A stretch of 64,000 nt of DNA, from NCBI RefSeq assembly GCF_963931955.1, contig NZ_OZ008337.1, positions 744,001 through 808,000 on the forward strand, given 5' to 3'. Positions 36,154 to 45,122 of this stretch are shown in pieces; the stretch's first letter is position 1, and each line of letters starts with the position of its first letter. The notes under the pieces were generated by a model. That model made no database searches. It was not told where the DNA came from and saw only the letters and a list, made by a program, of their open reading frames with translations. Source of the DNA: Wolbachia endosymbiont (group A) of Longitarsus flavicornis. GTDB taxonomy: Bacteria; Pseudomonadota; Alphaproteobacteria; Rickettsiales; Anaplasmataceae. Position numbers and translations under genes: made by a program.

Positions 36154-36232
36154 GGTATGCAGGCAAAAAATCTGTAACTTGGTCAGATCAGAAATGAAGC
36201 AGCCATATCGGAACCTTTTTGGGTTGCATACC
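36154..36232 (+). ncRNA. ffs: signal recognition particle RNA (4.5S)
   Basis: The 79-nt RNA has ends GGTATGCA and TGCATACC that pair. The conserved apical domain is present: GGTCAGATC, then GAAATGAAGCAGCC, close to the canonical GGUCAGGNCCGGAAGGAAGCAGCC loop. 4.5S RNA binds Ffh to target membrane proteins. Compared with E. coli, the tetraloop reads AGAAAT rather than GGAAGG. The dnaX ATG follows 28 bp after the RNA's 3' end. Confidence 0.9.
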
Positions 36233-36260
36233 TATTTCATTATTTGTTTTATCCGAGGCT

Positions 36261-37862
36261 ATGAATATAGCATTAAAACATCGTCCTAGTAGCTTTAAAG
36301 ATCTAGTAGGTCAAGATATATTAGTGCGTGTGTTAGAAAATGCTTTTACTTTAAACAAAATTCCACAATCTATACTGCTCTCTGGTAGTAGTGGAGTTGG
36401 TAAAACTACCACTGCAAGGATAATAGCTTTATGTTTGAATTGTTCCCTGGGGCCAATTTTTGAACCTTGCGGATCATGTGAAAATTGTCTAGCAATAAAA
36501 AATTCAAGCCATCCAGATGTGATTGAAATCGATGCAGCAAGTCACACTAGCATTGACGATATTAAAGTAATCCTGGGAGATATTTGCTATTCACCTATAA
36601 GCTCTAAATTCAAAGTCTACATTATAGATGAAGTACATATGTTATCCAGCAGCGCATTTAACGCATTACTTAAAACCCTAGAAGAGCCACCATCTAGTGT
36701 AAAATTCATTTTAGCAACTACGGAAATAAAAAAGATACCAATAACTATTATTGCACGTTGTCAAAGATTTGATTTACACAACATTCCTGTAGCTAAAATA
36801 GTGGAACGTTTAAATGATGTTGCACAAAAAGAGAGTTATTCCATTGAAAAGGGAGCATTAGAATTAATTGCACGACATTCTGGAAATTCAATGCGTAACG
36901 CCTTGTTTTTGATGAATCAAGCAGTGCTATATAGCAAAGATGGTGCAATATCCACTAAAAATGTGACAGACATACTTGGCCTAGTGGATAAAGATATTAT
37001 ATTCGATCTATTAGGGGCAATATTAGAAGGTGATTTACAGAAAGCTCTATCAGTGTTTGACAAGGCGATAAAAACAGCAAACCCACTTAGTATTTTTGAA
37101 GGTCTATTGCAAACAATTCAGTTAGTATGCCGTTTTTTGATTACAAAAGAAATTGATAATGCAGTTACAGAGTATGAAAAGAACAGGATAAAAGATTTAA
37201 GTATAAAGAGATCTTTAATATTTTTTTCGAGATTGTGGAGGGTTCTCCTTAAAGGTATTCAAGATGTAAAAGCTTCGACATGCAATGATGTTGCTGCTGA
37301 AATGATGCTAATTAGTCTTTGCTATCTCTCTGATCTACCTTCTCCAGAACAGGTGATCAAAAAAGTTCTTTCACAGAATGCAGAGCAAGAAAATAGACAG
37401 GGCAGACCTGTTGCACCTTCCCCCTCTGTCATCCAAGTAGCTGACTACTCGGATCCAAAAAAATATGTGGAAAGTAAACAACAACCCCACTCTGTCATCC
37501 CAGTGCGTGACACTGGGATCCATGTGGAAAATAAACAACAAAATTACGATTTTGATAAGATTTTGCAACTATTACGGCGGAGTAACCAAATTTATCTTTA
37601 CAAACAACTGTGTAATAATCTACAATTAATAGATTGTAAACCTGGATATTTAAAATTAAAAGCTGTATCTAAGTTGGATAGTAATTTTTGCAATGATTTA
37701 AAAAATTACTTAAACCAGGTGACTCAGCAGGAGTGGGTTATTACAGTTGATACGGGTTATATAAACAGGGAAGTGAGTAATTTAAATTATGCACCTGCAG
37801 TTAAGGATATCCTTGACACGTTTAAAGGTGCAAAAGTAGTTAATATAGAAAATAAGGAGTAA
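36261..37862 (+). CDS. dnaX: DNA polymerase III gamma/tau subunit
   Basis: DnaX is the clamp-loader ATPase of the replisome. From ATG 36261 (MNIALKHRPSSFKDLVGQDI) it has 533 residues; the longer frame from 36219 starts inside the SRP RNA. Walker A is LSGSSGVGKTTTARI, the Zn site CLNCSLGPIFEPCGSCENCL, Walker B VYIIDEVHML. The linker at about residues 385-430 encodes two palindromic repeats in frame (PSVIQVADYSDPKKYVESKQ and PHSVIPVRDTGIHVENKQQ), so the insertion is tolerated. ybaB follows 3 bp after. Confidence 0.94.
   Translation: MNIALKHRPSSFKDLVGQDILVRVLENAFTLNKIPQSILLSGSSGVGKTTTARIIALCLNCSLGPIFEPCGSCENCLAIKNSSHPDVIEIDAASHTSIDDIKVILGDICYSPISSKFKVYIIDEVHMLSSSAFNALLKTLEEPPSSVKFILATTEIKKIPITIIARCQRFDLHNIPVAKIVERLNDVAQKESYSIEKGALELIARHSGNSMRNALFLMNQAVLYSKDGAISTKNVTDILGLVDKDIIFDLLGAILEGDLQKALSVFDKAIKTANPLSIFEGLLQTIQLVCRFLITKEIDNAVTEYEKNRIKDLSIKRSLIFFSRLWRVLLKGIQDVKASTCNDVAAEMMLISLCYLSDLPSPEQVIKKVLSQNAEQENRQGRPVAPSPSVIQVADYSDPKKYVESKQQPHSVIPVRDTGIHVENKQQNYDFDKILQLLRRSNQIYLYKQLCNNLQLIDCKPGYLKLKAVSKLDSNFCNDLKNYLNQVTQQEWVITVDTGYINREVSNLNYAPAVKDILDTFKGAKVVNIENKE
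37428..37456 (+). repeat. palindromic repeat inside dnaX, unit 1
   Basis: The unit GTCATCCAAGTAGCTGACTA plus CTCGGATCC belongs to the GTCATCCCAGTG family and is read in frame within dnaX. The flank ATGTGGAAAGTAAACAACAA recurs after unit 2 as ATGTGGAAAATAAACAACAA, so the pair arose by duplication of a segment including the repeat. Confidence 0.85.
37494..37522 (+). repeat. palindromic repeat inside dnaX, unit 2
   Basis: GTCATCCCAGTGCGTGACAC followed by TGGGATCCA forms a near-perfect hairpin and is in frame within the dnaX linker, encoding part of PHSVIPVRDTGIHV. It is 38 bp after unit 1. Confidence 0.85.
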
Positions 37863-37865
37863 GTT

Positions 37866-38198
37866 GTGGATCTTAGTCAAATAATGAAACAAGCGCAAGA
37901 GATGCAAAAAAAGTTTGCAGAAGCTCAAGAAAAATATATTGGAAAAGAGTTTCAAGGTATTTCTGGTGGTGGCAAAGTTTCTATATTAGTGGAAGTCATA
38001 AAAATAGGTAGCTATAAAGCTAAAAAGGTGAACATAGACTTAGAACTTATGAGAAATGAGGAAAAAGATATAGTAGAGGATTTAGTAACAGCAGCGTTTA
38101 ATGATGCCGTTAAAAAAGCAGAAGAAGATATGGCAAATGCAACTTCTGATCTTGCAGGTATGATGGGTTTACCACCTGGATTTAAACTTCCTTTTTGA
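37866..38198 (+). CDS. ybaB: YbaB/EbfC nucleoid-associated protein
   Basis: This 110-residue protein starts at GTG (MDLSQIMKQAQEMQKKFAEA). It contains EFQGISGGGKVSILVEVIKI and EEDMANATSDLAGMMGLPPG, matching YbaB/EbfC proteins that form dimers and bind DNA, commonly encoded next to dnaX and recR. Only dnaX is adjacent here. It is probably translated from the dnaX transcript (3-bp gap). Confidence 0.93.
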   Translation: MDLSQIMKQAQEMQKKFAEAQEKYIGKEFQGISGGGKVSILVEVIKIGSYKAKKVNIDLELMRNEEKDIVEDLVTAAFNDAVKKAEEDMANATSDLAGMMGLPPGFKLPF

Positions 38199-38297
38199 AT
38201 TTACTACTGAAGTTTCTTTTAGTGTAAGTATTTTTTTTCTAATATTTCCAACGCTAGTACTTCTTCATATAATGCACCTATAGCTAGCACAGCCCTA

Positions 38298-38353
38298 CGT
38301 CATACCGTGATTCATTCGCGGTATCTCATCCGCTAACACGTAGCGGAATGACG
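38298..38353 (+). repeat. palindromic repeat, P1 family (long form)
   Basis: CGTCATACCGTGATTCATTC, then GCGGTATCTCATCCGCTAAC, ending GCGGAATGACG. It is a longer version of the 15385 unit with matching ends CGTCAT/ATGACG. It lies in the 365-bp gap between ybaB and wsp; the rest of the gap is AT-rich and holds the wsp promoter. Confidence 0.8.
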
Positions 38354-38497
38354 AGGTCTTTCGATAGTAAATCTTACCTGTGTTAGCTATACCAAAAAAT
38401 CAAGAGTAAAAAAGTCGTATTTATTCATTAATAAAATCTTTGTCTTCTCCTAAAAATTAGTTAAAATGTAGAATATTTTGTGTTATTAAGTTAGCAC

Positions 38498-38526
38498 TTG
38501 ACTTAACTTTAGTTGTTACTTAGACT
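38498..38526 (+). promoter_or_regulatory. probable wsp promoter
   Basis: TTGACT (38498-38503) and TAGACT (38521-38526) are separated by 17 bp and lie 38 bp upstream of the wsp start. The -35 is good and the -10 weak. A GAGGA ribosome-binding site precedes the ATG. Confidence 0.5.
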
Positions 38527-38563
38527 GCTAAAGTGGAATTTTAATTTTTTTACGAGGACAATT

Positions 38564-39241
38564 ATGCATTATAAAAAGTTTTTTTCAGCAGCCGCTTTAG
38601 CAACGTTGCTAAGTTTATCAAACTCTGCTTTTTCAGATCCTGTTGGTCCAATAAGTGATGAAGAAACTAGCTACTACGTTCGTTTGCAATACAATGGTGA
38701 ATTTGTACCTCTTTTCACAGACATTGGAGGTATTAAACATACCGCAGGTAAAGAAAAGAATAGTCCCTTAAAACCATCTTTTATAGCTGGCGGTGGTGCG
38801 TTTGGTTATAAAATGGACGACATCAGGGTTGACGTTGAAGGACTTTACTCATGGTTGAATAAAGATGCAGATGTAGTAGATAGTACAGTTGCAGATAATT
38901 TAACAGCAATTTCAGGACTAGTTAACGTTTATTACGATGTAGCAATTGAAGATATGCCTATCACTCCATACATTGGTGTTGGTGTTGGTGCAGCACATAT
39001 TAGCACTCCTTTAAAGACAGCCGTGGATAATCAAACCTATAAATTTGGTTTTGCTGGTCAAGTAAAAGCTGGTGTTAGTTATGATGTAACTCCAGAAATT
39101 AAACTCTACGCTGGGGCTCGTTATTTCGGTTCTTTTGGTGCTAATTTTGATAAAGATGCTATTACAGGCAAAGACAAAGGGGAACACAAAGTTCTTTACA
39201 GCACTGTTGGTGCAGAAGCTGGAGTAGCGTTTAATTTCTAG
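38564..39241 (+). CDS. wsp: Wolbachia surface protein (major outer-membrane antigen)
   Basis: This 225-residue Wsp starts at ATG 38564 (MHYKKFFSAAALATLLSLSN, then SAFSDPVGPI) with GAGGA before the ATG; the signal peptide is cleaved around AFS-DP. The beta-barrel segments GGGAFGYKMDDIRVDVEGLY, SGLVNVYYDV and VGAEAGVAFNF are conserved, and the hypervariable loops are present (TDIGGIKHTAGKEKNSPLKP is loop 1). The conserved site for the 81F typing primer is an exact match. Wsp is an abundant surface protein that contacts host factors; the product belongs to the OmpA-like Surface_Ag_2 family. It is slightly shorter than many Wsp proteins (229-237). Confidence 0.98.
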   Translation: MHYKKFFSAAALATLLSLSNSAFSDPVGPISDEETSYYVRLQYNGEFVPLFTDIGGIKHTAGKEKNSPLKPSFIAGGGAFGYKMDDIRVDVEGLYSWLNKDADVVDSTVADNLTAISGLVNVYYDVAIEDMPITPYIGVGVGAAHISTPLKTAVDNQTYKFGFAGQVKAGVSYDVTPEIKLYAGARYFGSFGANFDKDAITGKDKGEHKVLYSTVGAEAGVAFNF

Positions 39242-39278
39242 TCTATCTCAGTCTTGTTATCCCAGTGGGTTTTTTCTT

Positions 39279-39351
39279 GTCATCCAAGTAGCATGACACT
39301 GGGATCTAGAAAAAAGAAATGTGGATTCCAGTGTCAAGGCACTGGAATAAC
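39279..39351 (+). repeat. two GTCATCCCAGTG-family palindromes downstream of wsp
   Basis: Unit one is at 39279-39306 (GTCATCCAAGTAGCATGACA, ending CTGGGATC) and an inverted second unit at 39323-39351 (GGATTCCAGTGTCAAGGCAC, ending TGGAATAAC). They sit in the 315-bp wsp-rpoH gap and could act as a terminator. The rest of the gap shows no gene. Confidence 0.75.
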
Positions 39352-39556
39352 ATCACTTACTATGTATTTACACTATAATGTTTATCATTACACGCTGGCA
39401 GGATGTCATTTAATATTATATGGTGTCAACCAGGTAGCTGATGCTGGGGTTTCTAAGATCCCATAGATGGAAGGTTTGTACTTTTTTCAAATCAAAGCTT
39501 GAATTTTTGCTGGAAAATCAATATATTATATGCATGAAGTTTTAATTTAAGTTGTT

Positions 39557-40450
39557 ATGTTGACCCCAATGGCAAGCTTATGTGTTGATAGCAGAACCAA
39601 TCTCATGCAATATATTGCTAGGGTGCGAAAATTTCCCATGCTGTCTCAAGAGGAAGAAGTACAACTAGCAAAAAATTGGAACCAATACAAGGATATTTCT
39701 TCTGCTCATAAATTGATTACCAGCCATTTGAATTTGGTAGTGAAAATTGCAATGAAATTCAAAAATTATGGACTATTGTTGATGGACCTGGTCATGGAAG
39801 GGAATATGGGTTTAATGCATGCAGTAAAAAAGTTTAATCCTGATTTAGGGTTTCGTTTTTCAACTTATGCAGTGTGGTGGATTGAAGCTTCAATAAAAGA
39901 CTTTATATTGAAATCTTGGTCATTTGTGAAGATAGGTACAACGCAAGCACAAAGAAGATTATTTTTTAGTTTACGTAAAATAAAAAAAAGAATTTTACAG
40001 TATACAAACAGGGAAACTTTAAGTAATGAAGAAATAAAAGCAATATCTAATGAGCTTTCTGTATCCGAAGGAGACGTTCTGCAGATGAATTACCGTTTGG
40101 CTTGTAAGGATCAGTCGCTAAACGATTGCATAAAAATAGGTGATGACTCTAAAAGGGAGTTGCAAGATATGATCCCATGTAACTTGGTCAGTCAAGAAGT
40201 AACCTATCAGAATCATGAAGAAAAAGAATTAAAAGAAACAATTTTAAACAATGCACTAGCGAGCCTCAACGAAAGGGCAAGAGACATTTTTATCAGTAGA
40301 TATTTGTCTGAAAACACTCAAACTCTGGATGAACTTAGTAAAAAGTATTGTGTTTCAAGAGAAAGAATAAGGCAGTTGGCTGAGCAGGCGATGGCTAAGG
40401 TAAAACGATATATACAATCTGAAAGTTTGAAATTTGGTTTGCATGCGTAG
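39557..40450 (+). CDS. rpoH: heat-shock sigma factor sigma-32
   Basis: RpoH directs RNA polymerase to heat-shock promoters. The 297-residue protein has region 1.2 YIARVRKFPMLSQEEEVQLA, region 2 with SHLNLVVKIAMKFKNYGLLL and FRFSTYAVWWIEASIKDFIL, the RpoH-box-like QRRLFFSLRKIKKRI, and region 4 ENTQTLDELSKKYCVSRERI. Two starts (39557 or 39569) are possible. The overlapping IalB-like gene follows, an unusual coupling. Confidence 0.94.
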   Translation: MLTPMASLCVDSRTNLMQYIARVRKFPMLSQEEEVQLAKNWNQYKDISSAHKLITSHLNLVVKIAMKFKNYGLLLMDLVMEGNMGLMHAVKKFNPDLGFRFSTYAVWWIEASIKDFILKSWSFVKIGTTQAQRRLFFSLRKIKKRILQYTNRETLSNEEIKAISNELSVSEGDVLQMNYRLACKDQSLNDCIKIGDDSKRELQDMIPCNLVSQEVTYQNHEEKELKETILNNALASLNERARDIFISRYLSENTQTLDELSKKYCVSRERIRQLAEQAMAKVKRYIQSESLKFGLHA

Positions 40451-40940
40451 TTTTTTTATATTTCTAATATTTTTTTCGATAGACGCTTTTGCATCAGTTA
40501 GTGATGTGCAACTGAAGGAAAAATATAAAGATTGGCTCGTGTATACTGCATTGGAAGATGGAGAGAAAGTATGTTATATTGTATCCTATCCTAAAAAAAA
40601 AAGCGAACATTATACAACCAACCGCAAGCCATATGTAATGGTTAGTTATGTTGATAAAAAAGCAGATGAGGTAAGCGTTACCTCTGGTTTTCAGTATGAC
40701 AAGGAGCCTGTAGCTCTCAATATCGACAAAAAAATTAAATATACATTGCCCATAATACAGGGAAGTTTTGCGTGGGCAGAGCATACAAAAATAGATCAAG
40801 ATCTCATTCTAAAAATGAAGCAGGGATTATCAATGGTAGTTAATGGAAAAACAAAAACAGTGACCATTGATGATACTTATTCCCTACTTGGTTTTCAAAA
40901 AGCGTATCAAAAAATGCATGATTTATGCCATACAAAGTAA
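40443..40940 (+). CDS. IalB-like secreted protein
   Basis: The ATG at 40443 gives a 165-residue product with signal peptide MRSFFIFLIFFSIDAFASVS. The mature region (DWLVYTALEDGEKVCYIVSY, KKADEVSVTSGFQYDKEPVA, then SLLGFQKAYQKMHDLC) resembles the invasion-associated locus B family. Family members are periplasmic or surface proteins of alphaproteobacteria; IalB was linked to erythrocyte invasion in Bartonella, but a role here is unknown. It overlaps the rpoH stop by 8 bp. Confidence 0.75.
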   Translation: MRSFFIFLIFFSIDAFASVSDVQLKEKYKDWLVYTALEDGEKVCYIVSYPKKKSEHYTTNRKPYVMVSYVDKKADEVSVTSGFQYDKEPVALNIDKKIKYTLPIIQGSFAWAEHTKIDQDLILKMKQGLSMVVNGKTKTVTIDDTYSLLGFQKAYQKMHDLCHTK

Positions 40941-41064
40941 ACTTATTGTAACAGAATACCCAGCTATAGTATAAACTAGACTACTCTTTCAATGGAAATA
41001 TAAATAGCACTTTATTTTATATGGGATGTGGATATCATTTAAAATATATTTTTGAGAGTTAGCA

Positions 41065-42222
41065 ATGTCAGAGGTTGCAGGTGTAGATACAGAAATCAAA
41101 AAGCAAAATTCTGTGTGCGAGCAGATGCATTTCAGCGTGAGCCGCACAAGTCTTTTAAATACATTATCCAGAGTAAGTGGAGTGGTTGAAAGGCGTAATG
41201 CAATAGATGTTTTGGCGTGTATAAATATCAAAACACAACACAGCAGCATAAAATTAATGGCAACTGATCTTGACATTTCAATGTTTGCCTCACTTGCTGC
41301 AACCGTATTAACAGAAGGAGAAGTAAAAATTTCAGCGCATACTTTACATGACATAGTGAAGAAGTTACCCGCTGATTTGGATGTCAATTTTGAAGTAAAT
41401 AACCAAGGAAAATTATTGATGTCTTGCGGAAATGCAAACTTTTCTTTACCGAATGTAGTTTCAAGCAGTTTTCCTGCTCTTGAAGAAGACAATTATAAAC
41501 ATGATTTTACTCTACTAAATACGGACCTGATAGACTTATTAACTAAAACAAAATTTGCTGTATCACTAGATGATACAAGGTATAATTTAAATGGAATATA
41601 TCTACATACAGATGAGCAATTTCTGTACTGCGTTGCAACTGATGGCCATCGTTTATCATGTATAAAGAGGCCAAAGCCTGGGAACATCAATGGCGAATTT
41701 GGTGTGATTATTCCACGTAAAACTGTTATGGAGCTGTTAAAAATATTGGACGATTGTAATGAAATTAATGTAAAACTCTCAGACAGAAAAATCAAGTTTA
41801 CATGCGGTGAATATATTCTAATATCAAAATTAATAGATGGGACTTTTCCAAATTATAAAGCAGTTATTCCAGCATCTCAAGATAAGCATATGATTATTGA
41901 AAGTAAAAAATTTTCAGATGTTATAGATCGAGTTTCCGTTGTTGTATCTGATAAAGTAAAATCTATTAAATTCTCACTACAAGAAAAGCTGCTAACTCTG
42001 CATTCAAACTCCCAAGAGTGCAGTGATGCAACTGAATCCATAGAAGTGGACTACAATGAAGCCCCTATAGAAATAGGGTTCAACTCGCGTTATTTGCTTG
42101 ATGTTCTATCTTGCATAAAAAATAAATGTAAGTTTAGCTTAGCCGATGGTAATAGTGCTACAATTATCACTGATGAAGATGATTCAAGTGTATTATATGT
42201 AGTGATGCCAATGAGAACTTAA
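41065..42222 (+). CDS. dnaN: DNA polymerase III beta subunit (sliding clamp)
   Basis: The 385-residue clamp begins MSEVAGVDTEIKKQNSVCEQ, an N-terminal extension before the core MHFSVSRTSLLNTLSRVSG; the core methionine at about 41125 is an alternative start. TDGHRLSCIKRPKPGNINGE and NSRYLLDVLSCI are family blocks and the C-terminus is VLYVVMPMRT, the usual clamp ending. It loads on DNA through DnaX. The P1-like palindrome starts 4 bp after the stop. Confidence 0.96.
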   Translation: MSEVAGVDTEIKKQNSVCEQMHFSVSRTSLLNTLSRVSGVVERRNAIDVLACINIKTQHSSIKLMATDLDISMFASLAATVLTEGEVKISAHTLHDIVKKLPADLDVNFEVNNQGKLLMSCGNANFSLPNVVSSSFPALEEDNYKHDFTLLNTDLIDLLTKTKFAVSLDDTRYNLNGIYLHTDEQFLYCVATDGHRLSCIKRPKPGNINGEFGVIIPRKTVMELLKILDDCNEINVKLSDRKIKFTCGEYILISKLIDGTFPNYKAVIPASQDKHMIIESKKFSDVIDRVSVVVSDKVKSIKFSLQEKLLTLHSNSQECSDATESIEVDYNEAPIEIGFNSRYLLDVLSCIKNKCKFSLADGNSATIITDEDDSSVLYVVMPMRT

Positions 42223-42225
42223 ACT

Positions 42226-42276
42226 CGTCATCTCGCTGCTTGTTAGCGAGATCTGGAGATACTGCGGCGGTATGAC
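42226..42276 (-). repeat. palindromic repeat, P1 family, between dnaN and truA
   Basis: The reverse complement reads GTCATACCGCCGCAGTATCT, ending CAAGCAGCGAGATGACG, the P1 family with matched ends. It lies between two convergent genes (dnaN and truA) and may terminate both. Confidence 0.75.
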
Positions 42277-42310
42277 ACTTATTTCACTAAGAACGTTACT
42301 TTTTATTAAA

Positions 42311-43048
42311 TTAGTAATCTATCTTTACCAAATACAAGCCAAAAGGCGGCGCGGTAACCCCAGCAGCACTTCTTTTGCATTGGCTTAATATATGTAGCAT
42401 TTCTTGCGGATTGGTTCTATTTTTTCCAAATTCAACTAAAGTACCCGCAATAATCCTCACTTGGTTATGTAAAAAGGAAATAGCAGATATTTTGATGTGT
42501 ATATGATTCCCGTTTTGTACTATATCGATATCATCAATTGTTCTTATCGGATTTGCGGCGTGACAATCTTTTGAACGGAAACTTGAAAGGTCATGTTTTC
42601 CAAGTAGATGTTTAGCAGCTTCACGCATAATATTTACATCAAGTGGACTAAACACTTGCCATACATAACCTGTCTCCAGAGCGGCAGGAGCATAGCGATT
42701 AACTATTCTGTATTCGTAATATCTTTTTTTTGCTGAAAACCGTGCGTGAAACGCATCATCTACAACTTCTACATTGAGCACGACTATAGGAATTGATTTT
42801 AAATGATAATTTATTGCGTTTCTTATTCTATAAAGCTCAAATTCCTTTTCCATATCAAAATGAGCAACTTGTCCTAAAGCATGAACCCCTGCATCAGTCC
42901 TGCCACCACAGTACAAGGCAATTTTCTCACCACTAAAATTAAATATAGCATTTTCTATCTTCTCCTGGATTGAGTTAGCAGAGTGTTGCTGTTTTTGCCA
43001 ACCAGAGAAACTACTACCATTATATTCTACCGTTATTTTGTATCGCAC
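42311..43048 (-). CDS. truA: tRNA pseudouridine(38-40) synthase
   Basis: TruA converts uridines 38-40 of tRNA anticodon arms to pseudouridine. The 245 residues have the start YKITVEYNGSSFSGWQKQQH, the catalytic Asp in CGGRTDAGVHALGQVAHFD, and IKISAISFLHNQVRIIAGTL. Complete. The gene is convergent with dnaN and divergent from recA. Confidence 0.96.
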   Translation of the reverse strand: MRYKITVEYNGSSFSGWQKQQHSANSIQEKIENAIFNFSGEKIALYCGGRTDAGVHALGQVAHFDMEKEFELYRIRNAINYHLKSIPIVVLNVEVVDDAFHARFSAKKRYYEYRIVNRYAPAALETGYVWQVFSPLDVNIMREAAKHLLGKHDLSSFRSKDCHAANPIRTIDDIDIVQNGNHIHIKISAISFLHNQVRIIAGTLVEFGKNRTNPQEMLHILSQCKRSAAGVTAPPFGLYLVKIDY

Positions 43049-43190
43049 TGCAGAGTCTATCTAACTTTCTATCTTAATATAATTTAGGTAGCTAATTTTT
43101 CTATGATAACGTTCTTCATTATTAAAAAACCCTTGGCAGGTTACTTGCGTTCGATTATCATAGAGAATTATATAAATTAATAAATGATCT

Positions 43191-44258
43191 ATGGCAAGTA
43201 ACCCAGAAGAAAGAAATAGTGATAAACAAAAAGCGCTAGATAACGCAATAAGCCAGATTGAAAAAGCATTCGGTAAAGGTGCAATAATGAAGTTGAAGCA
43301 AAACCCTGTAGAAAAAATAGACACAATATCCACAGGATCAATTGCGCTTGATTCGGCTCTAGGTGTTGGAGGTCTGCCAAAAGGGCGTATAATTGAAATA
43401 TTTGGTCCCGAGAGTTCTGGTAAAACCACTCTTGCCTTGCACGTGATTGCTGAAGCACAAAAAAAAGGAGGATCATGCGCATTTATCGATGCAGAACATG
43501 CATTGGATGTCTTATATGCTCGTAAACTTGGGGTAAGCACTGATGATTTAGTAATTTCACAACCAGACACTGGAGAGCAGGCGTTGCATATTGTTGAGTA
43601 TTTAGTGTGTTCCGGTGCGGTTGATGTGATAGTTATTGACTCTGTTGCAGCGTTAACCCCAAGAGCTGAAATTGAAGGTGATATGGGTGATCAACATATG
43701 GGGCTGCAAGCAAGGCTTCTAAGTCACGGGCTACGAAAGCTAACCTCTGCCGTTTCAAAAGCGAACTGTATATTGATATTTATTAATCAAATTCGTATGA
43801 AAATAGGAGTAGTGTATGGAAATCCTGAAACTACCACGGGTGGAAATGCATTAAAATTCTATACTTCTGTAAGGCTTGATATAAGAAAAATTGGTGTAAT
43901 AAAAGACAAAGAAAATATTACAGGCAATGAAACAAGAGTTAAAGTTGTAAAAAATAAAGTTGCTCCTCCATTTAGAGAAGCGAAATTTGATATAATGTAC
44001 AATGAAGGTATATCAAAACTCGGAGAAATAATAGATATGGGAGCAAAGCTTGGTGTGCTTGAAAAAGCAGGCGCTTACTATTCATATAACAACACACGTC
44101 TTGGGCAAGGAAGAGAGAATGTAAAAACTTACCTAAAAACAAACAAAGAAGTCGCAAATGAAATAGAAACGAAAATCAGAGATTTACTCAGAAATCATGA
44201 TAATTCTATCATAATAGACGAGGATAGTGAGCAACTTTTAGAAGAATCAGTTTTCTGA
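43191..44258 (+). CDS. recA: recombinase RecA
   Basis: RecA forms filaments on single-stranded DNA and catalyses strand exchange; with the repeats here it is the agent of any rearrangement. The 355-residue protein has Walker A FGPESSGKTTLALHV, IVIDSVAALTPRAEIEGDMG, and GGNALKFYTSVRLDIRKIG. The C-terminus is acidic (IDEDSEQLLEESVF). No SOS box was recognised in the upstream region. Confidence 0.97.
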   Translation: MASNPEERNSDKQKALDNAISQIEKAFGKGAIMKLKQNPVEKIDTISTGSIALDSALGVGGLPKGRIIEIFGPESSGKTTLALHVIAEAQKKGGSCAFIDAEHALDVLYARKLGVSTDDLVISQPDTGEQALHIVEYLVCSGAVDVIVIDSVAALTPRAEIEGDMGDQHMGLQARLLSHGLRKLTSAVSKANCILIFINQIRMKIGVVYGNPETTTGGNALKFYTSVRLDIRKIGVIKDKENITGNETRVKVVKNKVAPPFREAKFDIMYNEGISKLGEIIDMGAKLGVLEKAGAYYSYNNTRLGQGRENVKTYLKTNKEVANEIETKIRDLLRNHDNSIIIDEDSEQLLEESVF

Positions 44259-44417
44259 TCTAAACTTAGGCATTAGATTTTGTGTTGGACGGGTTGTTAC
44301 AGTATGATGGTGTGCTAATATAACAATCTGTCTTGTATCAAAAAGACTTTGCTGAAGCAGTTAAAAAAAGCTTTTCATGAGAAATTATAAATGATAAATT
44401 GTTAACAATAGGTTATT

Positions 44418-45122
44418 GTGAATAAGATTATGTGTTTTAGTTTACCTAATATAAACAGGGAAGGTTATTCATTTATAGTAGTTTCCTTTATAGTAACGTG
44501 TATAGCATTCTCTATATCTTGGGGGTTTGGTGTTACGTGCTTGTTCCCGACATTATTGTGTACTTATTTCTTTCGTGATCCAGCAAGAGCTGTGCCAAAC
44601 AATAAGGATCTTATATTAAGTCCTGCTGATGGTGTGATTTCAAAAATTGAAGAAGTTAATTATCCTTTATCGGCAGAAAATGGAGAAGAGAAGAAGTTTA
44701 CGCTTGTTAGCATATTTTTAAGTGTTTTGAACGTCCATGTGAACCGTATACCAATATCTGGTACGATAAAGGAAATGAGTTATAAAAAAGGCAAGTTTGT
44801 ATCCGCAATGAGCAATAGGTCTAGTAATGAAAATGAAAAGCAGGTTATTGTGATTGAATACGAAAAGGGAAAAGAAATTATTGTGGAGCAAATAGCTGGA
44901 TTAATTGCACGTCGTATCGTTTGTAATTTAGGAGTATCCCAGAACGTAAAAGCAGGTGAAAGGTTTGGAATTATAAGATTTGGCAGTAGAGTGAATATTT
45001 ATGTTCCTGCTGATATAGAAGTAAGAGTTTCAGAAGGGCAAACTGTTATTGGTGGTGAAACAATTATAGCAAACTTAAATAAGGAAAACGTTCAAGAGAA
45101 GCTTACTTTTGACGTTATATGA
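44418..45122 (+). CDS. psd: phosphatidylserine decarboxylase
   Basis: Psd converts phosphatidylserine to phosphatidylethanolamine. From GTG 44418 it has 234 residues, with an N-terminal membrane helix (SFIVVSFIVTCIAFSISWGF), DPARAVPNNKDLILSPADG, LSVLNVHVNRIPISGTIKE and the self-cleavage site RFGSRVNIYVP, where the Ser becomes the pyruvoyl group. This is the shorter, alphaproteobacterial form. It overlaps pssA by 4 bp, so the two consecutive steps of PE synthesis are coupled. Confidence 0.95.
   Translation: MNKIMCFSLPNINREGYSFIVVSFIVTCIAFSISWGFGVTCLFPTLLCTYFFRDPARAVPNNKDLILSPADGVISKIEEVNYPLSAENGEEKKFTLVSIFLSVLNVHVNRIPISGTIKEMSYKKGKFVSAMSNRSSNENEKQVIVIEYEKGKEIIVEQIAGLIARRIVCNLGVSQNVKAGERFGIIRFGSRVNIYVPADIEVRVSEGQTVIGGETIIANLNKENVQEKLTFDVI

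Noticed and set aside
36219..36260. DnaX N-terminal extension
   Set aside because: It lies within the SRP RNA and carries no conserved residues; MNIALKHRPSSF is the family start.
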